From assembly GCA_027627225.1 (NCBI GenBank), contig CM051033.1, positions 14,088,058 through 14,152,057 of the forward strand: a DNA stretch of 64,000 bases, written 5' to 3'. Position numbers and translations under genes: made by a program. The notes under the pieces were generated by a model, which was not told the origin of the DNA, searched no databases, and worked only from the letters and a program-made list of their open reading frames with translations. Shown one piece after another: positions 22,496 to 34,469 of the stretch. This stretch comes from Congeria kusceri (taxonomy: Eukaryota > Mollusca > Bivalvia > Myida > Dreissenidae). Position 1 is the stretch's first letter, and the number at the start of each line of letters is the position of its first letter.

Positions 22496-23565
22496 TACCA
22501 CATTCACTGGCCGCCATTTACCGCATTTACCACATTCACTGCCTGACAGTTACCATATTCACTGCCTGACATTTACCACATTCAATGCCTGATATTTACC
22601 ACATTCAATGCCATATATTTACCACATTCACTGCCCAACATTTACCACATTCTCTGCCCGACATTTACCACATTCAATGCCTGATATTTACCACATTCTC
22701 TGCCCAACATTTACCACATTCTCTGCCCGACATTTACCACATCCACTGCCTGACAGTTACCACATTCACTGCCTGACAGTTACCACATTCACTGCCTGAC
22801 ATTTACCACATTCACTCCCCAACATTTACCACATTAACTGCCCAACATTTACCACATTCACTGCCTGACAGTTACCGCATTCACTGCCCAACATTTACCA
22901 CATTCACTGCCTGACAGTTACCACATTCACTGCCCAACATTTACCACATTCACTGCCCAACATTTACCACATTCACTGCCAAACATTTACCACATTCACT
23001 GCCTGACAGTTACCACATTCACTGCCTGACATTTACCACATTCACTGCCTGACAGTTACCACATTCACTGCCTGACAGTTACCACATTCAATGTCTGATA
23101 TTTACAACATTCACTGCCCAACATTTACCACATTCATTGCCCAACATTTACCACATTTACTGCCCAAGATTTACCACTTTCACAGCCCCAAATTTACCAG
23201 AATGACTGCCCCATATTTACCACATTCAATGCCCAACATTTACTGCATTCTATGCCCAACATTTACTGCATTCAATGCCTAACATTTACTGCATTCAATG
23301 CCCAACGTTTACTGCATTCAATGCCTAACATTTACTGCATTCAATGCCCAACATTTACTGCATTCAATGCCTAACATTTACTGCATTCAATGCCCAACAT
23401 TTACTGCATTCAATGTCCAACATTTACTGCATTCAATGCCCAACATTTACTGCATTCAATGCCCAACATTTACTGCATTCTATGCCCAACATTTACTGCA
23501 TTCAATGCCTAACATTTACTAATTCAGTGCCCTATATTGACCATCAATTCACTGCCCTATATTCA
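22496..23565. repeat. 23-bp tandem array, about 45 units in two subfamilies
   Basis: The first block (22496-23235) uses TTACCACATTCACTGCC with variable TGACAT, TGACAG or CAACAT. The second block (23235-23520) switches to TTACTGCATTCAATGCC + CAACAT or TAACAT. The last units to 23565 are degenerate. The subfamily switch is sharp, as expected of block-wise expansion. Short plus-strand frames of 63-85 codons are repeat shadows. Confidence 0.93.
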
Positions 23566-23756
23566 AGTATCATCTCAATGAACCCAGCAGCTATCATGTA
23601 GATAACTGATTCAGTGTTAAAATGTAGGATAAAATAGATTGGTAGATTTATCAATGCTCAGGGTGTCACTGGTGTGCATTATGTTGGTTCAAGTGAAGTT
23701 CACATAACAGACAAATTCTGCAGAGTGTTCAGGGATATAGGCTTTTCAAAGTAATA

Positions 23757-24005
23757 TCGTCATCATCATCATCATCAACAACAACATCATTCAACATCAT
23801 CATCACCACCACCAACAGTACCACCACCATTCTTGCCATCAACAATAACATCTTATTCATCATCAGCAGCAGTAGCAGCAACTGCACCTGTACCACCACC
23901 ATTCATTTATATCAACAACAACAGCACAATCTTCAGAATCATCATCATCACAATCACAATCATCATCATCATCATCACCAGTAGCATTGCCACATTATCA
24001 CCACC
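23757..24005. repeat. CAT/CAA/CAC trinucleotide-rich microsatellite
   Basis: Runs of CATCATCATCATCATCA are mixed with CAACAACAACAT, CACCACCACC and CAGCAGCAGTAGCAGC, and a second ATCATCATCATC tract lies at 23955-23980. The 70-codon frame over it is a shadow. Confidence 0.85.
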
Positions 24006-24439
24006 ATCAACATGCTTACCACAAATAAAACTATTAATTAGTTAGGAATTTATTGCATTATACAAACACAGGAAAAGCATTTATGCTGTTTCCAAACATA
24101 AATCAATGTTTATCAAAACATCCAATTAGCAATCACCTAAACAGATTTACTGGTGAAGAGAGCACAGAAGACTGATGCAGTCGTTTCTGTCAAATATCAA
24201 ATTTTTCATGTATAATGTTACTTTTCTCCCACTTTGCTCCTTGTATAATGTGCATGCCATTTTGATCTTGCTCAAGACAGAAATGTAACTTACTAAGATA
24301 AAACAACAAACAGGATTTGTCGACCTTTGCATTTCCTACATAGTTTCAGCAGTGTGTTTTCAGGGACTAAAATTAGTCTAAGAGCACAGGTGAAAGGCCT
24401 GTATTGTGCTGATAAGCTCAGCCTTAATGCTTATCTGCT
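24006..24439. other. No feature seen
   Basis: Ordinary AT-rich sequence. Confidence 0.5.
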
Positions 24440-24512
24440 AGCTACAAATAGCACTGTATGAGCTATAAATAGCACTGTATGAGCTATAAATAGCTCTGTA
24501 TGCGCTATAAAT
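24440..24512. repeat. 21-bp array, 4 units, each with a TATA-like core
   Basis: The unit AGCTATAAATAGCACTGTATG repeats at 21-bp spacing; the first unit has CTACAAATAG and the later ones CTATAAATAG. The TATAAATAG string matches a TATA box, but repetition without any transcription unit nearby makes promoter function unlikely. Confidence 0.85.
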
Positions 24513-25469
24513 AGCAACAATGTCAGGACTAAGTAATTCTGTAAATTATATCTGAGAATACATGCATTCTCCACATACGACATCACAGGAAATAAGACAA
24601 TTTAATACGAAAGAAGGTATTCTGGTGCCAAATTTATTTGTAAATCAAGTTTTTTGTCCATGCATGACTGTATACTTCACATTTAATATTAACAAATCTA
24701 AGAATTCATAGTGAACTAAAAGAAACACTGTTGATCATTCATTGATCAACAACTGCAGCTGTAGACTCTACAAGATCAATGTTATTCATTAACACAACTA
24801 TATTTCTTTAAATAGGCATTTAACCTACAAGAGGATGTCCAAACTTAAAAGAACATTTCAAATCTGTGTCACTGCCACTTTAAGATTATTAAACTAGGTT
24901 GACAATAAATAGCAAAATACTCAATACTAAGTAATTAGTAATGGAGAGAGCTCTAATAAGTTATCGTAACTTTCAGCCCAATCCAAGCATTATCTACTTG
25001 TTAAGATATATCATGTCAGTTTTGAAAATAATATTGTTTAAACTTAACTAAGTAATTAGAATGTAATGCTATAAAGTATTATCTACATTAACAAATTAAT
25101 AAGACAAGAATTAAAACCCAGAAAAGAATGCATATAAGCTGCTATAAAACACACATATATTCCACAACAGCAAGTATCTCCGTCATGTAATATAAGAGTA
25201 CATGGTTGGGTATGATACATGCCTTCTGTTACGGTGCTCTGTCGAATAAATTATTTACATAAATGTGATTACGTGCCGAGAGAAATCTATCACGATTTAT
25301 TACTTGGTCGATATCTGACTACCTGTACAGAAACGTATAGGTGGCGAAAAACATCTCTGTGAAAGTCTGGTCTCACACAAATTCTGGGAAAAAACTTAAA
25401 TCAACATTTTACAACATGCTGCTACAACAGTATACAAAATATTATTATACATGTGTATTGATGACGTTC
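24513..25469. other. No feature seen
   Basis: About 0.95 kb. A small perfect inverted repeat TGTTGATCA-TTCAT-TGATCAACA lies at 24729-24751; nothing else stands out. Confidence 0.5.
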
Positions 25470-26304
25470 CAGTCCTTCGAAATTAACTTTCAAAAATTAC
25501 TTGCCATACAGGCCAGTAATTTTATAATTTTTACTTGCCCACAACACTTTTTACTAGCCCGAACTTTTTTAAATTAAAAACTGCATAGAATTTTGTTGAA
25601 ACTGACGAAAATGCGAAAGCGAAAACAAGGTATTCTAGTACATTTAAACGTAGACACTAAGCACTATCCAGATCTGGTTACTGTGAAATTATTATATGTG
25701 GCGCGTCGTGAGAAAACCGGTCTTAACGCATGTGCGTAAAGTGTCATCCCGGATTAGCCTGTACAGTGTCTGCACTGTCCGCTTTTATGGTATTTTCTGA
25801 TTCAATGATGTGTCTTCTAACCATAAATCAACTGTAGGTGGAAAGTGTCGTCCCGGATTAGCCTGTGCGGACTGCACAGGCTAATCCGGGATTACACGTT
25901 ACGCACATGCATAAAGTCCGGTTTTCTCACGACGCCCCTAATATAATTATTAGTGGTCAAGATAACGTTTCTGATTGGCCATAACCTTAAACTAATCAAT
26001 AATACGGCATCGGTCCAAAAACATTACAATAACGTGTCACGAGCAGGTGCGTGTTGTAAGAGTGTAAACAAATCAAATTTGTGTTATATTTTAAGAATTT
26101 GCGGCTGCATATTTGTTTGCAAATGAAAGATTTTCGATCATGTTTACTTTCTGTTCAGTTACTAAACAGATGTTTTTTGTAAATAAACATTTTTTGCCAC
26201 AATATTTTACTTGTCAGACGGGCGACCTACTTAGAATTAATTTTGTGCCCGACAATATTTTTACTTGCCACGTGTGAGCGGGCAAGTGCTAATTTCGAAG
26301 ACTG
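25470..26304. mobile_element. hAT-like TIR element containing a nested palindromic MITE
   Basis: The left end CAGTCCTTCGAAATTAAC and the complement of the right end (CAGTCTTCGAAATTAGCAC) are inverted repeats. Inside each end is a TTACTTGCC / GGGCAAGT-type motif, paralleling the element at 10211-11767 (GGGCTTGC near a CGAAATTAG end). The MITE at 25698-25938 lies within it. No transposase frame. Confidence 0.5.
25698..25938. mobile_element. Palindromic MITE, copy 4 (nested)
   Basis: GAGGCG-family copy, start GTGGCGCGTCGTGAG. The left inner palindrome is damaged (TTAGCCTGTACAGTGTCTGC, then a jump to GTCCGCTTTTATGG). The right inner palindrome is complete (TTAGCCTGTGCGGACTGC). It lies inside the hAT-like element at 25470-26304. 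Confidence 0.82.
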
Positions 26305-26378
26305 CAGCTGCTCAAAGCACTGAAGCCTCATTTTCTGTTTAACAACGATTCTGTTACTGCAGCAGCAAAATATTAAAT

Positions 26379-26513
26379 GAGGCGACACTTTCCGCCTACA
26401 GCAGATTTATGTTTAGAAGAGACTTCCTTGAAACAGAAAATACCATAAAAGCAATATGTGTCGTCCTAGATTAGCCTGTACGGACTGCACAGGCTTATCC
26501 AGGACGACACTTC
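26379..26513. mobile_element. Palindromic MITE, copy 5, core-only deletion derivative
   Basis: Begins GAGGC joined directly to GACACTTTCCGCCTAC, then holds the family spacer and the right inner palindrome (TTAGCCTGTACGGACTGC). It stops at GACGACACTTC, without the GCATTAAGCCCGG terminal region. About 135 bp against ~255 bp for a full copy. Confidence 0.75.
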
Positions 26514-26812
26514 ATTATTCATCAGCAATGTTCTATAAAAAAAATGCAAAATGTTCACATTTTTATTCAAGTGAGTGATTCTCTACCAAAGTCCCAAAAT
26601 CCATTACTGGGCACAAGGTCTGGTAATCAATTATTATTACTTGCTCAAACTGTACATTATACTGGCCTCCCAAAAACATTTAGCTTGTAAGAAGAAACAT
26701 GACCAGAATTGCAGCCATAAAGAGTCTGAGACTACTGGTCATTTCTCCTGGTCCTCATTCAGTTTTACTGGGTTTGTAAGAGGTCAGACAGTCGTTTGTG
26801 GAGACTGTAATG

Positions 26813-27348
26813 AACATGAAAGAGATAGGACAGACTGTACACCAAATTTAACCAATAAAATATATTATTTACATGAAAGAGATAGGACAGACTGTACACC
26901 AAATTTAAACAATACAATATAATTATTTACATGAAAGAGATAGGACAGACTGTACACCAAATTTAACCAATAAAATATAATTATTTACATGAAAGAGATG
27001 GGGCAGACTGTACACCAAATTTAACCTATGAAATATAATTATTTACATGAAAGAAATACTGGACAGACTGTTCACCAAATTTAACCTATAATATTATTAT
27101 AATTATTTATATGAAAGAAATAGAACAGACTGTACACCAAATTTAACCTATAATATATAATTATTTACATGAAAGAGATACTGGACAGACTGTTCACCAA
27201 ATTTAACCTATAATATTATAATAATTATTTATATGAAAAAAATCGAACAGACTGTACACCAAATTTAACCTACAATATATAATTATTTAAATGAAAGAGA
27301 AAGGACAGACTGTTCACCAAATTCAACCCAACCTATAATGTATAACTA
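26813..27348. repeat. 56-60-bp tandem array, 9 units
   Basis: The unit ACATGAAAGAGATAGGACAG, then ACTGTACACCAAATTTAACC, then a variable AT-rich tail repeats nine times (the GACAGACTGT core recurs from 26830 to 27303). Spacing varies from 56 to 63 bp because the AT tail differs. Units alternate between GTACACC and GTTCACC. Confidence 0.92.
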
Positions 27349-28334
27349 TCTTCCACCTACACACAAAATAATATTGCTGCCATTACAGTTATTTTTTTTG
27401 CAAGCAAGACAGGACCTGAGTTGGAAGACCCTGCAAATTTCATTATCGGTCAGGAAAAATGGTTCAAAATCTGATCAAAAGTCCAAAATCAGCAATAAAT
27501 TATCCTGTCCAATTGGTGGGGATTTCAAGTCACGTTAATTAGTGACAGGTCTAAGATAAATCTATCTGATTGTTCATTCCTAAGTAGAGAAAAACAATGA
27601 GATTTTTGGAAGATAAATGCAAGCACCTAACAATACTTACTATGACCCCATGTCAAAGTGTAGCACCATCTATGGTGAATAAGCAATACTCAACTGATAC
27701 GATAAATGGCTATATCAGCAATGGCAGGCGTCAAGGCAAATTATATACAAATGACTTATTATAATAGTATTGATAACAGCAAAATGACCATACAATTGTA
27801 GGCTTTATGTTATGAATGAGAAGCAATAAATTGATAATTATTCACATGACGACGTACACAGTCTTGTTTAAATTTTTCTCTTTCATAAATGACAACTTGA
27901 TTGTACTCTTTGACAGAAGGTAACTGTATTTACTTTCAAAACAAGCCAAGAGGGGAATATAGGGGTTTTATTTGACAAGTAAACTTCAATGGAAAACAGG
28001 GGCCAAAATCTTTAATATTTGCTCACTTAATTATAAGGGTATCTTTAAGTCATCAAAAAAAGTTCTGTTGCATAATTATTTCCCCCTCCACTCCCTCAGT
28101 AAATACAGTAATTGTAAGACAATAAAAGTGGATAAGTTTTCAACAAGTTTCCATATACAATTATGTGTCTAAATTATGAGTTTCATTGTTTTGGCCATTT
28201 ATCAAAAATATTTTTTTTCCATTTATTGGAATGAACAAGTGTATTCTAAAGCATACGATGGTGCTATAGCCTGGGCAACAAGACCTCCAGAATGTCATTT
28301 GCACTTTTAACAAAGACACTGCAGCCCACATTAT
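27349..28334. other. No feature seen
   Basis: About 1 kb of AT-rich sequence; two 66-codon frames have no recognisable content. Confidence 0.5.
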
Positions 28335-28338
28335 AAAT

Positions 28339-28587
28339 GAGGCGTCGTGGGAAAACTGGGCTTAATGCTTGTGCGTAAAGTGCTTTCCCGGATTAGCCCG
28401 TGCAGTCCGGCTGGGACGACACTTTCCACCTACATTGTATTTATGTTTAGAAGAGACTTCATTGAAATAGAAATTATCATTAAAGCGGAAAGTGTAGTCC
28501 TGGTTTAGCCTGTGCCGACTGCACAGGCTGATTCAGGACCGCACTTTACGCATTTGCATTAAGCCCGGTTTTCTCATGACACGCCTC
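28339..28587. mobile_element. Palindromic MITE, copy 6, with AAAT target duplication
   Basis: GAGGCG...CGCCTC ends with AAAT on both sides (28335-28338 and 28588-28591). The left inner palindrome is partly lost (TTAGCCCGTGCAGTCCGG, then CTGGGACG). The right one is TTAGCCTGTGCCGACTGC. Confidence 0.88.
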
Positions 28588-28591
28588 AAAT

Positions 28592-29912
28592 CACTTTTTA
28601 AACAAGCAATATTAAATTGTTGCTGATAACAATTTCACAATGACTCCCAATATTTTCACTGACTTCTTATCAGCTTAGCAAAATATTCCCCAGAAATAGA
28701 GTGCCAGAAAACATCCTAAGGAATGACTGGTATCTTGTGAGAAAACACCGACACCAATTAGTAGTTCTTCATTTCTGACGTTTAATCAATTGACAAAACA
28801 TTGCAAACATCATGCGGAACAAAACATAATATTTTCCTTGAATTAAAAATGACAACCAGGGATAATTTATGGTTGAGAGCAATCAATTGTGCTCCAAAAT
28901 CATAAGGCTAAAAAAAAATAATAATTTGTTCCTCAGGCAGCGCCACAACGTATTTTTATGGTCCGCCACAAATTTGATTTCATGCCAAAAAAAAATGTAT
29001 TAACTATTTTTTACAGATCGTGCCCGGGTTTTAAAGGAGCATTCCAGAAATATGTTAATAAAAATAAAACTTTGCAAAAGTGTTTCCAATGGGCATGTTA
29101 CCAAACAAAATTCGATAACTGGTGATAACTCTGGAGTAAACCAGCATGTACATCTTAGTATATTCCGTTCATACCAAGTGCTTTTGAACAATGCCTTTCG
29201 TAAATAAGAAACAGATTTCGAACGAATAAACACCATAAGTTCATAAGAACTATTACTAAAGTGAAGATGTATTGAATTAGATCCCATGGACAGGAGCTTA
29301 AAATTAAATGAATCCGCATTTTAACATAGCGCAAGAAGAGTAACCCGGTAGAGATTTCGGTATTTCCAGTAACTTTCTTCCTGTCTGATTTAATAATATC
29401 AATTGGATATACACAAATTGTGAAATACTGTGTAAATTTTGAAAAGTCATATTTGATTGGGAACCTTTATAAATATTGTCTATTTGTTAATTTAAACTTT
29501 TGTTTCGTAGATGCTTTTGCTTGTGTAATAGCATTCATAATTTTTGAAGAAAATCTGTAGTCCTATGGAAACAAACGAAAATGCCAGCTGCAGTGACAAG
29601 ACTTAGTGTTGATTTTCCTTTCCAAAAATTATTGGTGATTTATTGCAAAAATAATTCCTATTTTTGATAGTCATAAAAATGTGAATAACAAAAAGTTAAA
29701 TTCTATAAATAGAGGTACTTTAATGCTGATGGTATATCAATTTGAAGGCAGGAGAAAAAAAAAATACTTCAATAAAAAAAAAAATTGCCCTCCCTCCTGA
29801 TTTTTTGGAAAAAGTGCCTGAAAAACAACTCATTAATTTGTTTCAGCCTAACTGGAAAAAATCAGTATTTAGTCACATTTGGCCCCTGTTCATGCCAAAA
29901 AAAAATAAATGT
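28592..29912. other. No gene seen
   Basis: AT-rich. The 95-codon minus-strand frame (29000-29287) shows no recognisable domain. A/T homopolymers are common (29756-29785). Confidence 0.45.
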
Positions 29913-30122
29913 GTTTCGGGCAACGGTCTCAAAAAAGTTAGGGAGGGTCGGAATTGAGGGTTTTTTAAAACTTTTTTTTAAAGACACATTTCGGTAAAAA
30001 AAAAACGTTGACAATTATCGAAAATCTGACAAATACGGATTTCTTGGAAAATAATCATCGCTAAAAACTATAGGGTCGGGGGTTTTTTGCTAGGTAGGGT
30101 CGGGTTGCCCGAAACACAGTAT
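29900..30122. mobile_element. Small MITE with TGTGTTTCGGGCAAC ends
   Basis: The left end TGTGTTTCGGGCAACGGTC and the complement of the right end (TGTGTTTCGGGCAACCC) are near-perfect inverted repeats bounding about 205 bp (29912-30116). Inside are two GGGTCGG motifs and AAAGACACATTTCGG. A second copy in the opposite orientation is at 47452-47677. Confidence 0.7.
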
Positions 30123-30430
30123 TTTTTTTTTATTTGACTCAGCACTCTAGATAGCACTACTGCATTTCATATTTTTCAAGTTTGCAAGACACAAAGACTT
30201 CTGGTTTAAACTCATTTGATGACTAACTAGAACTTACTTTCATAAAGATCTACTACAATAATTCCGTAATTTATGTCGCTTTAAGCACACAGCTTACAAC
30301 CACATAGAAATCTATGCTCTTCCATTATTGTGACACCTCATAAGCAATGCCCAATGATAAACACATAATAATTATCACTGCCTAATCACATAATAATACT
30401 GCTTGCATAACTGTTAGCCATATTAAAAAC
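30123..30430. other. No feature seen
   Basis: AT-rich spacer. Confidence 0.5.
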
Positions 30431-30434
30431 ATAT

Positions 30435-30647
30435 CAGACGTGTCATCGGAAAACTGGGCTTAATGCATGTGCGTAAAGTGTCATCTCGGATTAGCATGTG
30501 CGTACTAGGACGGCACTTTCCGCTATCATGGTATTTTCTGGTTTGAGGAAATCTCTTCTAAACATAAATCCACAGTAGGCGGAAAGTGTCCTCCTAGATT
30601 AGCCTGTGCCAACTGCATTAAGCAGGGTTTTTCCCACAACACACCTC
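30435..30647. mobile_element. Palindromic MITE, copy 7, with ATAT target duplication
   Basis: A decayed member of the GAGGCG family (ends CAGACGTGTCATCGG / CACAACACACCTC) flanked by ATAT on both sides (30431-30434, 30648-30651). Both inner palindromes are largely deleted, leaving single arms. Confidence 0.82.
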
Positions 30648-30651
30648 ATAT

Positions 30652-30937
30652 ATTTTAATATCAGGACATCACCTCATCCACCTTTCTGTGTTACTGTATG
30701 GCCACAAATACTTTAACACACAGAAATTCTACTTGAAGATCCTTAAGTCTTTATCCCAGTTCAAAAGTTTAAATCCCACATCAAATGAAAATTATCCATG
30801 GCTCAACATCAAAGAAACACAGCCAGCTAAAGATGTTAATAATTTTAATATCTATTTATGTCTCTATTCTTATGAAAATTCATGACTTTAAACTACTTAA
30901 TACCTACAACTGCAGCCAAAGATATAGTGACCCGTCG
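30652..30937. other. No feature seen
   Basis: AT-rich sequence between a MITE and a hairpin. Confidence 0.5.
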
Positions 30938-31004
30938 CTTGAAAGCCAAAAGGTCCTATCAGTATATGTGCAAAGAAAGCTGATAAGCCCTTTTGGCTTT
31001 CAAG
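30938..31004 (+). ncRNA. Hairpin of pre-miRNA size (candidate only)
   Basis: A perfect 16-bp inverted repeat (CTTGAAAGCCAAAAGG at 30938-30953, its complement at 30989-31004) continues through a 3-nt internal loop into TATCAG/CTGATA and a 17-nt terminal loop. The 67-nt size and arm length fit a microRNA precursor. The seed is not one I recognise, and a tiny foldback MITE is an alternative. Confidence 0.25.
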
Positions 31005-31189
31005 GGATTACTTCCTTTAATATTCATGCACTCACAGCAAATAATCAACATGCTCTTCCAGGTATGTCATTTTAGAAACGCTTCAGTAAAGGACGCAACC
31101 CAACCCTCTTAACTGTTTCAAATTAACTCATTATTTCCGAAAATAGATCCAGCAAATTTTAGCACTACAGTTTTTCTATAAAATTATGG
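31005..31189. other. No feature seen
   Basis: Short AT-rich spacer. Confidence 0.5.
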
Positions 31190-31812
31190 CATTCAAAAGG
31201 AGGAAATCAGCTAAAAGAAGGAAACCAGCTGCATAGGAAGAAACCAGCTTAACGGTGGAAACAAGCCTAAAGAGGGGAACCAGCTGAAAGGAAGAAGCCA
31301 GCTTTAAGGATGAATGCAGCTAAAAGAAGAGAGCCAGACAAAAGAAGTAAACCAGCGAGAGAAAGAAACCAGCAAAAACAAGGAAAGCAGCTAAAGGGAG
31401 ACAACAGATAAAATCAGGAAACCAGCTAGAAGGAGCAAATCAGCTACAAGAAGGAAACCAGCTTAAAGAAGGAAACCAGCTGAAAGGAGGAAACCAGCTA
31501 AGAGGAGGAAACCAGCTAAGAGGAGGAAACCAGCTAAGAGAAGGAAATCGGTTGAAAGGAGGAAATCATCTGAAAAAGGAAACCAGCTGAAAGAAGAAAA
31601 CCAACTAAAGAAGAAAACCATGCACTGAAAGGATGAAACCAGCCAAAAGGAGAAAATCCAACTAAAGGAGGAAACCAGCTAAAAGAAGGAAATCAGCTGA
31701 AAGAACGAAACCTGCTTAAGGAAGGAAACCAGCTAAAAGGAGGAAAATGGTGAAAGGAGAAAAGCAGCTTAAAGAAGGAAATCAGCTGAAAGAAGGAAAC
31801 AGCTGATAGGCC
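31190..31812. repeat. Degenerate 17-19-bp purine-rich array (AGGAAACCAGCTAAA)
   Basis: About 35 units of the form GGAGGAAACCAGCTAAAA with frequent substitutions (ATCAGCTGAAAG, AACCAGCTTAAAG). Plus-strand T is almost confined to CAGCT, so the strand is strongly purine-biased. It opens with 23 bp identical to 5005-5027. Confidence 0.9.
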
Positions 31813-33499
31813 GAATATTCCCATTCCTGTTCGCATCTTTGCCAGTATTTCCAATGGTTCATGCTGTTCTCTCATAATTTAAAGCAGTAATAAAATGCAC
31901 TGCTGAACACCTGATATAATTAATGTGCTCTTTTAATGCCAGCATTTGTTACACATAATTACTCCATTTGTGTCATTTATTGTCAGCATTTTTCTTACAA
32001 AGAAATAAAATAAATTTTATTACTGTTCTAGTGATCTAAATATAACATACTGGAATTCACAACTTCAGCTTTTTATGGACAATATTTATTTACAGGCGGA
32101 TAATAAACCATTTCGCTTGAGTAATACTACCTCATGTTAAACATTTTTCTAAATTCTGAACATAAACTATAATATTACTATCAAAACAAATGCTCAATGA
32201 AAATGCTAAAATTAAACGAAATCAAAGAATTCAAATAATTGTAAAACCACATTAATATAAATAACACTCACTCTGCCATTATACTGGTTTAAACAAACTT
32301 AAAAAGAATAAACATAATCACTTACATTCTGCTTAAAATCCGAGAAACGCCCAAAATATCACTATTTTATTACTGCATAAATTTTATACTTATCAAGACT
32401 CAGCAAACGTCCACTCACAATTTACTGAAACATAACCTCTGACCTCACTTCCTGTCCAACAGGAAGTGTAAAATGTGCAAGGTCACCTGTGAAACATGAT
32501 TTTCCAAGACCTGTTATTATCACTCTTCCATCACTGAATCAGACATTTAAACACTGGGCAAAATGGCCAACAACAATTGCCAGTGGTAATACACTGGGTC
32601 TGCCTCTGTTATTATTGATGTAGATGACAAGATTTATAGGCATTTGATTGAGAACCAACCAAACAGTGTAAAGCAATAAATGATGGGTTACATTGCTTTG
32701 AATGTATTCCATTACCAATGAAATTGCTGTGAAGAAAATAGTGCATGCCTATTTAAAATGTTGCTGATATAGACCTAGGAGTGCACTGTATGATTCAAAG
32801 GGAACTGAATGGGCAGTATAATTTATAGAAAATAGAGCAAACAAAACAACTGGGTTAGATTGGTTTAAATTGGACAAAATCGTTATTTTGTATTTTGACT
32901 GAGAAAACAGTAATAAACTGACACCAATACTATTAGGAAAAATACCTAAGAACTGCTGACTAAGTTTTCGCCACTTCTTGGCGACTTTTTATTCTCGTAC
33001 ACATGTCAAAGATAAGTCAAAGGAATCTCAAACACACTTGGAACACATTCTGTAGACATGTCTTCCCTTGTCATAGTGTTTCGCCGTATATTATCATTCT
33101 ATGACATAACATGAGTTTGCTGCAAGTTTGGGAGCCTTGCCGACGACATCTGCTTGTCCGTTTCTCGTAAAATGTCGTCATAAACTCATTCTCATGTCCT
33201 CACAAGTTGTACGGACTCGTCCACACTCGTACATTCTCAATGACAAGTCTTCGATTGTCAAAAAGATATTGTTCACATATCTCGGCTGAACTCGTGATAA
33301 AATTGAAGCTTAAATTCGCCACAGTGTGACAGGTAAGATTTTTAATGTGGGGAAATATATCATTATTGTCATGCAGAGAGAAACCAACTCATCTGGAGAC
33401 TACAATTAACATTCTGGGGAGAAACATAAATAATTAGAAAGCAAAGGTGTAAAGTGAAGGCATCTATATCAGGACTACAGTACAGAGGAAAAACATGTC
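31813..33499. other. No gene seen; a CG-containing patch at 32960-33320
   Basis: AT-rich. Between 32960 and 33320 the sequence resembles the inside of the next TIR element (TCTCGTACAC, GTCGTCATAAAC, ACTCGTACATTC) and ends CGCCACAGTGTGACAGG. It may be a half element, but no partner end was found. Confidence 0.4.
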
Positions 33500-33503
33500 T
33501 TAC

Positions 33504-34438
33504 GCCTCGGTCACAATGTCGCGATTTTGGCTACGATTGACCACGATTTACAAAATCTTGGTGAAACGTAGTAAATCGTGAACACATACCTACTGGCATC
33601 TGTGTGAATCTTGAAGATTCTTGGGTGTTTGTTCCTTATCGATTATTGAACATGCTGAAAACATTTGTGGCTTATCGTAGCGCCACCACGATTTTTCCAG
33701 AGCATAGGACAATCCTAGTGCCATCGTATCTCAATCTGGCTTGTTCTTACAGCGATCGTACAGGCATTCATGGCATTTCATGTTTAATCGTGTTTAATCG
33801 GGACAGATTTTATGACATATATTTTACAAGACTGTAGTATGGTATGTTATGCTACGTATATGGTACGGATTTCTGCGCTTGCCCTACGGTTCAGTTACGA
33901 TCCCAGTAGGATCTTTAGCGGCGACTATCAAGACTACTCACCAATATACACGATGGACCTCAACAACGCGACGATTGGGTCGTGTTGCCTATACGTTTTA
34001 TGGCGATGTTACTACGTATTAACTACGTTTGCCTACGTTGGTGCCACGATTACGCACGAGGCATCGTGATGTCCAAAACACCTTGAAGCGTAGTGAAGCG
34101 TAGTAATTATTGGCTGTTCGTAGGTTTATCGTGATGAATCTTCTTTAATCTAACTACAATCTTAGGAGAAACGTTAACAATCGTCTGTTACCGTAGCGTA
34201 TACCTGACACTAGCGTATTACAACTGTAGCAGGTCGTATCATACCTTGGTGAAACTGTGGTGGATCAGCTGCGGTAACCTACAAGTGTCGTTGATATTCG
34301 TAGTCTCGTCCTATAACAACCGTAGGTATATCTAGGAAGATACCACAGGGTCACTGTGCATCCCGACTCACCAAGATTAACACGTCCACGATAAATCGTG
34401 AGCTATTGTAGCCTAAATCGTGACAGTGTGACCGGGGC
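33504..34438. mobile_element. TIR element with GGTCACA ends and CpG-rich interior
   Basis: The left end GCCTCGGTCACAATGTCGCG and the complement of the right end (GCCCCGGTCACACTGTCACG) are inverted repeats. TTAC occurs just outside both (33500-33503, 34440-34443, with one extra T on the right). The interior is dense in CGATT, CGTAG and TACG motifs on both strands, unlike its AT-rich surroundings. Frames at 33604-33837 and 33812-34069 are short and unrecognised. Confidence 0.65.
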
Positions 34439-34469
34439 TTTACACTGGAATTTGTCTCTACAAATAACA

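Noticed and set aside
24440..24512. Multiple TATA-box promoters (TATAAATAG)
   Set aside because: Part of a 21-bp tandem repeat with no downstream gene.
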